Below, one piece after another: positions 32,991 through 45,514 of a stretch of 64,000 nt of DNA. How positions within the stretch are numbered: the stretch's first letter is position 1; every line of letters begins with the position of its first letter. This DNA is from Neodontobutis hainanensis (taxonomy: Eukaryota; Chordata; Actinopteri; Gobiiformes; Odontobutidae). The notes under the pieces are model-generated. The model made no database searches and was not told the origin of the DNA. It saw nothing but the letters and a program-made list of their open reading frames with translations. A program made the translations under genes and the position numbers. The stretch lies in the NCBI GenBank assembly GCA_024349245.1, contig JALDNG010000088.1:62001-126000 (forward strand). Direction: 5' to 3'.

Positions 32991-35900
32991 TCACCAGTCA
33001 GAAAAAGTCCTCTCTGTTAAATACGACTTAAACCACTTTGTTTTAAGTGTGGTCCTCCAAAGTGCACTCTCCCTTGGCCCTTGATCCAAATGAGTCTTGG
33101 TACACCCAGTGATGCCACCAAGGGGTTGCCAGAGGTGGCCCTCAGTGATCCCCAATTGGCAGGGGTCTAGATGCAGCCCGTGAGATATATATGTGCAACA
33201 TTATGTTAACATAACAAACCTCATTTAGTGTCTTCCCAGTGTAATGTATTAAAGCAGGCGTTTTATAATATACCACCTTCAGAAAATAGAGAAAAAGAGC
33301 AGGAGATTAAAAAGAACTGGCATTTACTAACTCTAAACACATAAGAGTTTAGGAGCTACACTAAAAATATGGTAACAACAGAAGCGGCAAGACATGACTC
33401 TGAGATTTTTGTAAAAGAGGAAAGTAAAGGCAAAGGCAGGAGCTACAGGTGTCCAAACAGCCGAGACTGGTGAGACAATTAATCCACAAGACATGAATTT
33501 TTACTGCAGACAGGAGAGAGGGAGACTTTAGAGCTGCTACAGCATGTTGTGTGCAGGATTTATGTGAATAAAGAGGTTTGTAAAATAAATACAAGACATA
33601 CACAGGTGCTCTGAACAGGACGGGAGGAGTGCACCAATACCAAAAGTGAGTGACAATAGGAAAAGAAGCAGCCTTTAGATGCATTTTAATTACTGTGAAA
33701 TTCATATCCAGCACTTTATTGATATTTTTTTAAATATTTTTTTTTTTGTAATATTTAAGTACAAATGACGTTTTAAACAATTGAAGTGAAATACAGTATT
33801 TGTACATATACAAATTATTATTATTATTTTTTTATTAACTCGACAGTTACTTTCCCTAGTAGTTAGTTACTGCTATAGTAACTGTAACTAATTTTTTCTA
33901 ATCAAACTGTGACTTTATTTAGATCAGTTGACACTAAACACTGCAATGTGTGCACAGATTAGTCAAACTCAGTAATGCACCAGATACATGCAGAGCTCTA
34001 TCCCAAATGATTTCACTTTTCTATCTTCTTTTTATAATGTATGCTCAAAGACCACATTTACATACCTTCAGCTTTGTTCTCACTTAAAATTTGACAAGTG
34101 GAATAAGTGAATTAAACAAACACTATGTAATTGTATGTCATTCATTAACCAAGATATTTTTTAATAAACAAATATTTTTATAGGTGCTTATAGCTTTTTT
34201 CTGTTGCCAAAAATAAATGAAACCTAAAAGTATAAAAGCAGTGTGAAACTCCAGATGTGTGAGTGGCATCAGCCAGCAGAGTCTTCATCATGGAGGATCC
34301 TGCAGTTCAAAGTGGTCCTCTTCTATTTTGTTCCTCCATAAACCTGAGCATGTGGGCTTTTCTCTCTCCTCACGTCACTGGGACTCCTTGGCAACCACAC
34401 CAGCTTCTCATCTGTTTCAATAATATTTTTCATGAGGCCCATTTTACCAGATACTGGCAGCCTGGAACTGTGACACAAAGGCAATTTTGTACAGGGCTCC
34501 TTCAATGGAGACAAATAGTGCAAATAGAAATAGTTGACTGTAATCCATGCTGCAATATGAATTAGGAGTCACACAATGAGTAAATCCTGATTAGTTTCAT
34601 ACACACTGACTCTCAGGTGGTGGAGCTCACTGTAAATCTGTACATTTCAACAGATCAATGTCTAACAAAGACAAAGTTACTTATGTGTTCATTAAAACTG
34701 GATTACACTGTAACATATCTGCACTTCCATCTAACGTTCGTTGTTCAATCATTCTGCCTTTCTTTGTCTGTTCAGTTGTCCCCTGCAGCTCCTTCTTCTG
34801 CTCTGTGAGTGTTAGATGGGTCTGACTGCAAACCTCCAGCGTCAGGACAATTCCGTTGCAGGCTCCACTCTCACGCCACCTCCAGTCTCAGTACAGGAAG
34901 TTACAAACTTTATTTTTAAAAGAATGTAGTGTATCCTAACGTACCAGAAAAGAAGAAGCAGATTGAAGCTGATTGCTAACTGCTATTAAAAGCAAAATAA
35001 GTGGACGAGCTTGACAATGGTAAGAGAGTCTTTAATCTAATTCTCCTATCTGGCAAAAAAAAATAATAATATTTTTTAATTATCTGCTATCTAACTAGCT
35101 ATTGCTTTAAATATGAATAAATTGTATGTGTATGTGTAAGTATGGTCCTGCTTCCTTTGGGATACTTTAGTCCTATAAATTGTATGGAAATTTGAACAAA
35201 ACTTACTTATCTAAGTTCCGTATATGATTGTGTAATTACATGACATATTGTTCACAGACACAGATATATTTACTTATATGATATATTTGGGTTGTAATTT
35301 GTATTCAGCTTGGCTTATTGTAAATGTTTTTTTCACCTCTGGCACATGACATTTAGTCACAGATTTACTGATGTATTTAAAATACAATTGTGCACCTGCT
35401 GCACAAAATCACAGCCAATCAGAAGCAAGCAGCAGATCTGAAATCAGTTTAGTGCTGTGTGAGGGACAGAGGAGGGTGGAGGGAGAACAGAGACAGAGGC
35501 AGCTCTGAAGCACAAACCAAACAAGTAATTATAAAGAATTGACAATTTTGACGGCGTCTGTCTCAGAGGGAAATGCATTTTATTAGATAATTAATAATGA
35601 TTCTCGCCCCGCATTTGTACCTGGGTACGAAACCACTTATGTGCACCCATGTTTAGTGTAAAATCTCAGGGACCTCAGCTGGCTACGACCATGGTTATGA
35701 TCTGGATGTTCTCGGAGTTTAATTAGAGGCAACCAAAATATCATAGGACCCAGTTCACCCTTGAACTGTTTATTGATTGATTATGCAGCAGCTGGACCAT
35801 AGTTGCTCATATCATTGAGTAAGAGTGAGGGTCTGTCATCACAGAATCAAATATGTAGAGGACAGTGAGATCCTCTGGCACTGATCCATGCACAAAGAGG

Positions 35901-36740
35901 AGAGTCTGAGAAGCTGATGGGCTGATGGGGACTGATTGTAGATGCTTTTGAAGAGGCTCCTGAGACAAGCCTTAATGATCTGTGTACCTATTGAAACAAG
36001 GCCGGCTCACATCGATGCCTGTCTGGGATAAACTAAGGAGAGCCTGACTTCCAGGAGAAGCTGGAATAGGTCCAGGAGCACTCACTTTACTTTGAGGCTC
36101 TGTTGGCTGGAATTAAAATGAGTCCTCTCTCCAGCTTTGGCCTATGGCCCTGAAACAAAATGATTATTCTTCACATTTCAGCTAATGACTTTGGCACATC
36201 AGCATATCTTTGCTTCTCAAACACATATCAATTAGCCAGAGCTGCATGAGAGCCTCCTCCAGCTCTGTGTGTGGAGTGCTGACAGCAGCAGGGTGACCCA
36301 GCCATCTTCAACTGACTCTTAAACAGCACACACGACTCTGGGTCCAGGTCAGGGTCAAAAGGTCCTCATTTAGAGTTTGGTCCAGTCACACATGCAGCCA
36401 ATTAGTCCAAATAATGATCATTTTATATTACTCAATGCAAAAAGTAGTCAGGGAGAAGAATGTAAAAACTTGTTTCTGGGTTAATTAATGTTTTTTCTTA
36501 ATCTTTCAAATCAGGTAATAAAGACAAAAGGAAACTATATTACAAAGGTGAAAGGAGACAAAGGGAGAGGAATAGAAGGTGAAAGAAGATTTAAGCCGAA
36601 GGGACAAAAGAATTTCAAAAGACTGTGTGTGGCAAATGTATAGAATTAAAGGTTTATGTTATGTATAACATTGGACTCCATGCCATCATCTACAAATCAA
36701 GCAAGTCTGTATCGAACCCCAGTCACATTGAAAGATTTGA
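32991..36740. other. Long mostly unique stretch
   Basis: No supported gene. Minus frame 33361-33714 and plus frame 34263-34565 show no domains. AT-rich runs occur at 33720-33850 and 35050-35120, and 33845-33895 holds TTAC/GTAAC-rich text like the ends of small hAT-type elements. GC-balanced DNA at 35900-36360 has no frame; it could be conserved non-coding, which cannot be judged here. Confidence 0.4.
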
Positions 36741-36764
36741 TCTGTTCCAAATGATGAACAGAGG

Positions 36765-36900
36765 TGGGGGACTCAAGTCAGACTTAAGTTGCAAATTTTA
36801 GGATTTCAGACTTGTTTGACAAATTTTAATAAAAGACTTGACTTTGACTTCACATTCATGACTTGAGACTTAACAAAATGTTTTGTCTTTTGTTAAATAA
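36765..36900. repeat. Possible MITE text
   Basis: AGGTGGGGGACTCAAGTCAG with repeated GACTTG motifs resembles a common fish repeat. Boundaries unknown. Confidence 0.35.
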
Positions 36901-37410
36901 ATATCTGTTTTTGAATGTACTGCAACCTAACAAAAAATGTGAAGCTGTTGTTTTAAAAAATGTAAGTGGAAAAAGTCAGTCCCGCAGTTTTCAGTTGTTG
37001 CTAGTCAAAGTAGTTCTGTGATAGATTTAATGTTCTGGACAAGGCACTCGAATATTCTTTAAAAAAATTTAAAAAATTTAACATGTTGGCTTTAATATTT
37101 TAAAAACAACTTACTCGTTTAACTTACTCGTTGCAGCTAATGAGCCTTTGTCAGGGCATGAGCAACCTTGTCAACTCTGGCTGTACATGACAAGCATGAA
37201 AGAGAAAATATACAAATAATACAAAGAGGACGTATTTCACTCAATGTTTTATCCATTTTTGATGTGTGGATCTTGATTTGTGTATTTCTGTTCATTCAAG
37301 ATATTATTGATTGTTAATTTAGAGTTTTTATTTATAACTGCATACACAAATAAACATAAAACAAAATCAAACTAGCAAGGACAACCATGCACAAGCAAAC
37401 AATACACTTT
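36901..37410. other. Unique AT-rich DNA
   Basis: Nothing supported. Confidence 0.4.
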
Positions 37411-37415
37411 TCATT

Positions 37416-37554
37416 TACACACACGCACAAACACACAAGTACACACACAGAAACATACATGCACACACACACACAAACACACAAGTACACACACACAAAC
37501 ATACATGCACACACACACACAAACACACAAGCACACACACACACAAACATACAT

Positions 37555-37602
<48 letters not shown>

Positions 37603-37708
37603 AAGCACACACACACACGCACAAACACACAAGCACACACACACACAAACATACATGCACACACACACACGCACAAACACACAAGCACACACACACACAA
37701 ACATACAT

Positions 37709-37745
<37 letters not shown>

Positions 37746-38262
37746 AACACACAAGCACACACACACAAACATACATGCACACACACACACACACACACAC
37801 ACGCACAAACACACAAGCACACACACACACAAACACACATGCCCACACACACACACACAAACACACAAGCACACACACACACAAACACACATGCCCACAC
37901 ACACACACACAAACACACATGCCCACACACACACACACAAACACACAAGCACACACACACACAAACATACATGCACACACGCACACACGCACAAACACAC
38001 AAGCACACACAAACATACATGCATACACACACACACGCACAAACACACAAGCACACACACAGACAAACATACATGCACACACACATACATGCGCACACAC
38101 GTGCCTGCACACACATACATGCACACACACGCGCCTGCACACACATGCAAACACACGCACACATGCGTGCACACACACACGCGCGCACACATACGCACGC
38201 ACATGTGCACACACACACGTGCACACTAGCGTGCACACACACGCACACGCGCAGACACACAC
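37416..38262. repeat. CA/TG satellite with higher-order units
   Basis: About 850 bases of (CA)n broken by recurring words AAACATACATGC, AAACACACAAGC and AAACACACATGCCC, giving units of roughly 45-60 bases. The last 160 bases turn into a GC-containing purine-pyrimidine alternation (CACGCGCGCACACATACGCA). All six frames stay open because CA/TG lacks stop codons. Confidence 0.97.
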
Positions 38263-38791
38263 ATTAATATTTTGGCGTAATGCGCGTGCGTGCTTGTCTA
38301 CCTGGTAAACTAATAAACACTAGCAGCAAAGTTGAAAATGAATCCTGTGAACACAAGAAAAGAGACAGGCCTCCAGAGCACTCAAAATCGGCAGATTCTT
38401 CTTTGGTTGTTGTTTGTTTGTGCTTGTACAAGCGTGCACACAGTGAACACTCACGACACTGGATACAGTACCGCTGGTGCCAGAGGTGCACACTAGTACA
38501 AAAACTCCCCACATCCAAAAGCATAAACCTATTAGGTATATAATGTGAATGCATGCATAAATAAGTGACTGAATAACTACATAGAAAAAAAAAACACATA
38601 ACATAAAAAATATGACACTACAGTATAAAGTCTAGATGCCTATTCCAAGACTTGATTGAATTATTTTGTGCGCTGGTTAGAATTAATTATGTTCCAGTCA
38701 CATGTACTACACTGGTGTTTCCTTGTAGCTTTACATTACATTACAATAATAATAATACATTACAATTTATTATAACTACTATCACTGTGGC

Positions 38792-39172
38792 TGTCATAGT
38801 AATTGTATATTATATATTATATGCTCTCACTCCTGCTCCAGTTCATATGCTTATCCACATACACTTATGACTTAATATCTTTAGCTGTAACTCCTATTGG
38901 TGCTAATCCAAACAAGACAACATGCACTTCATCTAATCACTGTTCAGGGACGCTGTGTCCTGTACACTTAGTGACATATACACTTAAACTTATTCACATC
39001 TATGACTGACACATGAGGTCCGAGGTGAGAGGCAGGCATAATGTACACCTATAAAAACTTCATGTAATGTAAACATGTACCATTGTTGCATGTGTCTGAT
39101 TTGTTTCATTCTTCCATTTCTAAATTTACCATGTACAGTCTCTGTTGTCTTGTTTGGGATAATAATAATAAT
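38792..39172 (+). mobile_element. LTR copy 2, degenerate
   Basis: Matches the solo LTR at 5721-6141 from TGTCATAGTA onward, including the TATAAAA box at 39050-39056. The ATTAAA signal segment present in copy 1 is deleted, and 21 extra bases lie at 38864-38884. The right end is eroded and no target duplication is visible. Confidence 0.8.
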
Positions 39173-40165
39173 TATATGCTAATAATGCATTAAGAGTGTT
39201 TTCAAAAGTTATTTTGCCCAGTGATAACTTGGATTCACTCTCACCCTGTCTTCCAGAGTCTCTTCCTGGGACTCTTCATGCTTATGACTTAATATCTTTA
39301 GACTTTGAGACTCTGGCTCAAACATGTGACCCACGGCTCAATCAATGAGGCACTTTCCATTTTAACAAGAATGTTTACATTATAATAACAGCTAACTGTA
39401 GCTTTGTACGAGCACAACCCAGTAAAGACTACAACTAATGATGACCGAGGGCAGAAATGGGGGCTGGACATAAACTCAGATCAGCGCCCAAACCACTTGA
39501 CTGGGCACACAAAGAATTGTGTTATTAACTGAAAAAAGGACATTCAATATCTCTGTTAAATCAAAAATGTTTGCATTTAAGAGTCTGATAAAGTCTGATA
39601 TATTTGTGCACTTACCTTCTTTATGGTTAAGATGGACCCAGTAAAAAAGATTATAGAAGGTTACAGAAAACATCTATCATTCAAAATAAAGAGCTTTAAC
39701 ACAGTAAAACCCCCAGGCAACAGGAAAATGAAAGTGCTCAGACATGTGCTCCACATCCTGAGCCCTCTTTACAGCCTGCTGTCTCTGTCATTTCATTTGT
39801 CCACAGGACTACCACTGTACTACCTGTCAGCCCTGATGTTTCCATCCAGATCCACTCTATATGTTTCATGTTTCTCCACTATATGCATCCCGCCCTGCCC
39901 CGCATCCCTTAATTCCTAAAGACAAGAACAGAAAGTGAAAAAGCATTGTGGGTGAAGGTAAGTGACAGGACTGAGGTCAGATATGAGAAAGAAAAGAGGA
40001 AGTGAGAGAAATCTTTTTATGTCTACATTTAGTTAGCTCGGGTTGTTGCTAACACTGTTGATAAATGAGAAATAAAAAAACAATAAAGAAATAAATTAAA
40101 TGCTACAGTAGGCTGTCTGGGCTTGCTTATATGTTGAACTTTTAAGATGTACTTAATCATTTCTA
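39173..40165. other. Unique DNA
   Basis: Holds a second copy (39281-39301) of the 21-base filler in the LTR. The plus frame 39623-39919 has no recognised domain. Confidence 0.4.
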
Positions 40166-40332
40166 AATTTACATTTATTTATTTAGCTGACGCTTTTATC
40201 AAAAGTGACTTACAAGGTGAGTTGAGGGTCTTGCCCAAGGACACAACGACAGTAACTGTGGGGAGAGTGGGAATCAAACCACCTACCTTCCGGTTAAAGG
40301 ACAATCACTCTACCACTGAGCCACTGCCGCCC
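40166..40332 (-). mobile_element. SINE family S1, antisense copy
   Basis: Tail ATTTATTTAGCTGACGCTTT at the left, head ending CACTGCCGCCC at the right; CTCAGTGGTAGAG and the B-box GGTTTGATTCC are readable on the minus strand. A deletion removes about 40 bases of the body near 40215. Confidence 0.88.
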
Positions 40333-40404
40333 CTGTAAATGTAAAATAGACTTCTTATAATGACATCCTTGATTTGACTCATGTAGCTGCAATAAAATTG
40401 TCTC

Positions 40405-40593
40405 ACAAAAATGGTAAATGGCATGCAATTATATTCACACACATTCATACACCAGTGGTACGGACACTGGAGGCAAGGTGGGTTAAGTGTCTTGCCCAAG
40501 GACACAACGACAGTATGAACTGTGGGGAGAGCGGGAATCGAACCTACTACCTTTCGGTAGAAGGACGGCCGCTCTACCACTGAGCCACTGCAC
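40405..40593 (-). mobile_element. SINE family S2, internally deleted antisense copy
   Basis: The left end AATGGTAAATGGCATGCA is the reverse complement of the 3' end of the SINE at 56325-56562, followed directly by the head (CATTCATACACCAGTG, CTTGCCCAAGGACACAACG, GGAATCGAACC). The middle is missing. On the minus strand GCTCAGTGGTAGAGC is the A-box side. Confidence 0.8.
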
Positions 40594-40609
40594 ACCAATA
40601 AAAAATAAA

Positions 40610-41400
40610 ATATAATTTATAATGTATAATGTATAATATTTTTATAGCACCTTTCATGCAAAAGTTACCATTCAAAAGGCTTTACACAAGGCGAAAGACA
40701 TAACAAAAGTAATAAAGGCATCTGGACTCAGTTTTCAATATGAAGACGTTTTGTCTCTAATTATAAGAGACTTAATCAATTCTGAGATCAACTGACACAA
40801 GAGCTGAGCTTAGTCTTCACCTTGAAGACAGAGTCCAGATGCTTTTGCGTTAACCTTTTCTTCAAGATGACCTGGATGACCCTTCACAGACATGTAACAA
40901 AAGTAATACGATATATAGAAACTACAGGTTTATATCAAAATGTGCTAACATAATGTATATAAAAAAAATCAATGAAGACAAGAAAAACCATAAAATAATT
41001 AGAATAAAGCAAAAACATTTAAAATATACAAGTTAGTTTTAAAAAATATCAAGAGAGTTGTCTTCTCTGATACTAGGGGGGCAGTGTGTTCCATTGTTTT
41101 GCTGATGAAAGCAGCATCACCAAGCAGCAGATGATTGCAGTGTTCTAGGGGGTAGATCATTTGTTAAAAAGTTAGTGATGTAGGCTGGGACTCGGAGTTT
41201 GAAGGTCAATAAAGGTATTTTAAAATCAATCCTAGAAATTGCAGGGAGCCATTGTAAAGAAGCTAAAACAGAAGTAATATGATCTCTATTAATAGTTTTA
41301 AGACGTACTGCTGAATTTTCGATCTGCAGTCTGTAGGCCAGTGAGGATGGCATTACAGTGGTCAGTTCTGCTGATAATAAAAGAGGAAATTAACTTTTCT
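40610..41400 (-). pseudogene. CR1/L2-like LINE 3' half, split by a small insertion
   Basis: On the minus strand, AYRLQIENSAVRLKTINRDH, then ITSVLASLQWLP and RIDFKIPLLTFKL, are the ORF2 C-terminal text of the same LINE type as 31878-32990. The tail side reads ATAGCACCTTTCATGCAAAA from the antisense. The RT palm is absent. The element is interrupted at 40715-40893. Confidence 0.82.
40715..40893. mobile_element. Short foldback-type retroelement with 14-bp target duplication, copy 3
   Basis: It is flanked by perfect 14-base repeats TAACAAAAGTAATA (40701-40714 and 40894-40907), so it is a genuine insertion. Its outer arms AAGGCATCTGGACTCAG and GAGTCCAGATGCTTTT are inverted, as are ATGAAGAC and GTCTTCAC. 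Related to 9755-9995 and 23275-23572. Variable-length long duplications point to a retro-type (target-primed) mechanism, possibly Penelope-like. Confidence 0.88.
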
Positions 41401-42492
41401 TCATCTTTTTGGTTTAAAAATCATCTGAATTTTGCTACAGGTCTGAGGTAAAAAAATGATGACTTAATAAATTAACCTTATTTATGTGCAAGTAAAGAAT
41501 TACTCCTAGGCTTGTTACTTGTGGACAAGCCTACGTTACCCTAGAAGCTAAGTCCCCCAGGTTTTAAAATATACTTTCTCTGTTTTTTTTGGACTCATAC
41601 TATTTTTTTTTTCATTAAGTTTACAATAAAAGATTTTTCATCCATCTATTTACTGATGTTAAGCAGTTTGTGATGGATGAGGAAGCCTCTGTTTCATGTG
41701 GTTCTGTGGAGCCCAGAGGTGGGTAGAGTAGCCTACAATTGTACTCAAGTAAGAGTAAAAAAGCATTTCATTAAAAGACTACTTAAGTACTGAGTAACTG
41801 TTTGATCAAATTGCCTGATTATAAACATAAAACTTTGGAAAAATAAAACTTACAGTCGGCCTGTGTGTGAGCGAAATGAGGCCAGGGCTGTTCATCCTCT
41901 TCACTTTCAACACTGGAGCCAGTAGCCTCAGTCATTTTTCATGTTTTTATTGCGTCTGCTACGAGTGAAGAGCAGTGTTGGCAAAGCTACTACCAGTTAC
42001 TCTACGTTAAATAAAACTTTACTAAACTAAAGCTAAAACCCAGAGAATATGTAGCAAGCTAAGCTACAGCATCATGGAAAGGATGGCTTGGTTTACTACT
42101 TACTAAGTTTATTTTAAAAAATTCATATTGAAACAACTGCATTCCAAATTAGTGCTATCAATGTTCAGTTAAACTGTTAAAATTACACAAAGTTGTTCAA
42201 AGCAAAGGTAGCATTTATTTTCATATTATATGTCAGCAATATTACTATCTGTAGAATTAATTTTTAATTGCATGTAGCCTATTCAACCGTCTACATTAAA
42301 GACTTACCAACAGCAACATCTTCAACAGCTGTAATCCACCCATAGTCCTCCTAACCTAGTCCTGGTCTGGTCAAATAATCAACCAAAGCCAAATTCTTTA
42401 CATTTTATAACTAGCATTAAAGACTAGTGAAGGCCATTTTGGATTGCTGTGGATTTATGCAAGTCATGTGGCTTAAATTTAATTTCTCACAA
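41401..42492. other. Mostly unique DNA with MITE-like text
   Basis: CAGAGGTGGGTAGAGTAGCC at 41714-41733 followed by TGTACTCAAGTAAGAGTA is typical of small hAT-like elements, and AGTGTTGGCAAAGCTACT at 41973 of another. Boundaries were not resolved. No gene. Confidence 0.45.
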
Positions 42493-42868
42493 ATGTAAAC
42501 ATTCATTCACTTTCTACCACTTTGTCCCGCTAGGGGTCGCAGGTGATTGGAGCCTATCCCAGCAGCTTTGGGCCTGAGGCGGGGTACACCCTGGACAGTG
42601 GCCAGTTAGTCGCAGGGCTGACATATAGAGACAGACAGTGACAGACAACCATTCTCTCTCACATTCATTCACTAGGGACACTTTAGAGTTGCCAATTAAC
42701 CTGTACATCCATGTGTTTGGACGGTGGGAGGAGCCGGAGTACCTGGAGAGAACCTACGGTAACACGTGGAGCACATGCAGACTCCGAGGATGTTTGAGTC
42801 GGCCGGGTTTTGAACTCATGACCTTCTTGCTGTGAGGCAGGAGTGCTAACCACTCTGCCAGGTGCACC
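42493..42868 (-). mobile_element. SINE family S3, near full length, antisense
   Basis: Read on the minus strand: head TGGCAGAGTGGTTAGCACTC with a degenerate B-box GAGTTCAAAACC, body CTCCAGGTACTCCGGC, then CAGCCCTGCGACTAACTGGC, and the end GTAGAAAGTGAATGAATG. The pattern is that of the abundant teleost tRNA-derived SINE with a GATAAGCGG-like end. Abuts the Tc1-like element on its right. Confidence 0.88.
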
Positions 42869-42884
42869 CCAATTGTGTACACTT

Positions 42885-44330
42885 CTTTTTTTTATCATAA
42901 TGACAACAGAAACCCCCCATGTGACCCTGATCAAAGGTTTACGCACCCCAGTTCTTAATACAGTTTATTGCCACCTTTAACATCATTTAACATCAACTTG
43001 AAATCTTTTGTGGTAGTTGTGGATGAGGCTCTTTATTTTCTCAGATGGTAAAGCTGCCCATTCTTCTTGGAAAAAAGCCTCTAGTTCCTGAATATTCTTG
43101 GCCTGTCTTGCATAAACTGCACGTTTTGAGATCTCCCCAGAGTGGCTCAATGATATAGAGGTCAGGAGACTGAGATGGTCAGTCCAGAACCTTCACTTTA
43201 TGCTGCTGTAGCCAGTGACAGGTCGACTTGGCCTTGTTCTTTGGAGTGATGTCATGTTGGAATGTCAAAGTACGTTACATGTACAGCTTCTTCTTCTTGG
43301 CTGATGGGTGCAAATTTTCTGATAACATGTTTTTCCTGTGCCTTTGTAGCTCACACATCCCCAAAACATCAGTGATCTACCTCCATGTTTCACAGTAGGA
43401 ATAGTGTACCTTTCATCACAGACCTTGTTGACTCCTCTCCAAATGTAATGTTTACGGTTGTGGCCAAAAAATTTAATTTTGGTCTAATCACTCCAAATAA
43501 TTTTGTTCCAGAAATTTTGAGGCTTGTTTCTGTGCTGTTTGGTGTATTGTAAATGGGATGATCTGTGGCATTTGCGTAGTAATGGCTTTCTTCTGGCGAC
43601 TTGACCTTTCAGCCCATTTTTCAAGTGCCTCCTTATTGTGCATCTTGAAACAGCCACACCACTTTTTTTTTTACAGAGAGTCCTGTGTTTCAGCTAAAGT
43701 TATTTGGGGATTTTTCTTTGCATCCTGAACAATTGTCCTGGCAGTTGTGGCTGAAATTTTTGTTGGTCTACCTGACCTTTGTTTGTTTTCAACATTATCC
43801 CTCATTTTCCACTAATTTATTAGAGTTTGAACACTGCTGATTGGCATTCTCAATTCCGTGGATATCTTTTATATTCCTTTCCTGTTTTATACAACTCCAT
43901 TACCTTTTTCCACAGATCCCTTGACAGTTCCTTTGCTTTCCCCATGACTCAGAATACAGAAACGTCAGTGCAGCACTGTAAGAAAAATGCAATGGTCTAC
44001 CAGAAGCCCAGAAACTCAGAGACCTTTTATATACTAACTGATTAAAATAAATCAGATGACACAGGTGAGGATGGTTACCTCTAGTAGCCATTCAAACCTG
44101 TTTGTGTCAACTTGCCAATCACCAGGGAATGTAGACTTTAGATCAGGGTCATATGGGTAGTTTCTGTTGTCATTATGATTTAAAAAGAATAAACACAGTT
44201 GTTTGACAATAAACAGCTTCATCCAACCACTAACAAAAAATAAATGTTTTTGTGCTATCTTTCATATTCTCTGAAAAATGGCTAAAAATCACATATTCTG
44301 CCAGGGTATGTAATTCTATGAGCTCAACTG
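42885..44330 (-). mobile_element. Tc1-like transposon with long TIRs, left end truncated
   Basis: The right end carries about 200 bases of TIR ending TGAGCTCAACTG at a TA; inner TIR text CTACCCATATGACCCTGATC on the minus strand pairs with CCCCCATGTGACCCTGATC at 42913. The outer left TIR is missing. The minus-strand transposase begins ATG at 43945 (MGKAKELSRDLWKKVMELYK), a helix-turn-helix start, and then decays. Text near 43040-43480 is the antisense of the DDE region. Not functional. A piece of the same family lies at 54490-54822. Confidence 0.85.
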
Positions 44331-44519
44331 TATAGAAGATTCAGAATTACTGCTATAGACCTGCCGGTGATGTATGTTCTGGTACAGGAAAAATGTTTTT
44401 GAAATGAAAATGGAGTTTAGGCAGACGCTACTGCATTGCCTAATTACTACTTAAACAAAAGAGCTTTGCCACCCAAAAACAGTGATTGATTCAGAAAACA
44501 GTGCTACCGCCATACTACT

Positions 44520-44880
44520 GAGGAATGTAGTTCAGCTAATAGCGTTGTGACTGCCCAACACTGAAGAGTTTGTGCCGCTATGCCTCCACAGTTTGTGTGT
44601 GGTCATACGTTGTGTTGTGATGATGTGGCCTAGTGGTAACATGTACAAAGAGAAAATCAGAGGACCCAGGCAGTTTTCCTGTAGTAAACCATAAAAGAGT
44701 GCGTTCAGCAAACACGTGTTCACTAAGAGTGACACAAAACATTCTGCCCCAACCAGAACTTAGAACACAACTGGAAACGCCAAACATCTTCTTCTAAACA
44801 ATTTATAAGAATTTCATGATCTACCATGTCAAAATCAGCGCTAAGAGGATGAGGATTAATACTTTATTGTTATTTTAGTT
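44520..44880 (-). pseudogene. LINE RT fragment (CR1/L2-like)
   Basis: The minus strand reads SADFDMVDHEIL near 44850 (RT motif A, DxxxAFDxVDH type) and CLGPLIFSLYMLPLG near 44670 (RT motif B, GSxLGPLLF type) in different frames. Heavily eroded. Confidence 0.6.
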
Positions 44881-45219
44881 TAACCTAAGATTGCTTATTG
44901 TTTTAGTAAGTGCTATTTTAGTGCTGTTTCCTAAATCCCGACTGAACTACTTCTAAGACATCATTTTGTGTCAGGAATGATGTCATTTAGAATTTTTTTC
45001 TAAAACATTGCTGAGTATAGTATGGTAGATTTAAAATTGGTCTATAGCTGGACAGTTCATAATTATCATGAAGAAGAGACTTCTCTTCCTCAACGTCTGC
45101 AAAAGCAATACTTTACAGAGACAGAAGGTTATGTACCAATTGACCAGATTGTTCTACTGAGTCCACTGCTTGTTTCTGGTCTTGATGCTGCTAACATGTT
45201 CTTACTAACCTAGCTCGGC

Positions 45220-45514
45220 TATCTGTTCCTACTTCCTGGTTCTGCTTCCAGCTTCTGCTACCGGGTCCGCTCCCGGTAGTGGACTTCAGCCAGATCTCCA
45301 GCTCGGTAACTACGCTCCATCTCCGGTGCTAGTTCCAGCTTGGTCCAACGCTCTAGCTCCAGCTTCAGTGTCAATTCCAGTTCCAACTCCGGTCCAGCGC
45401 TACAGTTCTAGCTTCAGTCCTGATCCCCCGCTGTCTGCTATTCACTAGTATTCAATAAAGTATGTTCTGAAACCTCTCTGTGTTGAGCTTTTGAGCCCTG
45501 TCCTAAACATAACA
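45220..45514 (+). repeat. Possible gypsy-type LTR
   Basis: A C/T-rich tract with repeated CCAGCTTC/GCTCCAG words is followed by AATAAAG near 45456 and a terminus CTAAACATAACA at 45503-45514, as in U5 ends of fish gypsy LTRs. Its start was not located. Confidence 0.4.

Noticed and set aside
33361..33714. 117-codon minus-strand frame
   Set aside because: No motif recognised and overlaps no other coding signal; likely chance.
37332..38308. Open frames of 186-294 codons in several frames on both strands
   Set aside because: They arise because CA/TG repeats contain no stop codons; the products are only H/T or C/V repeats.
39623..39919. 98-codon plus-strand frame
   Set aside because: No domain and a low-complexity S/L-rich C-terminus; not convincing as a gene.
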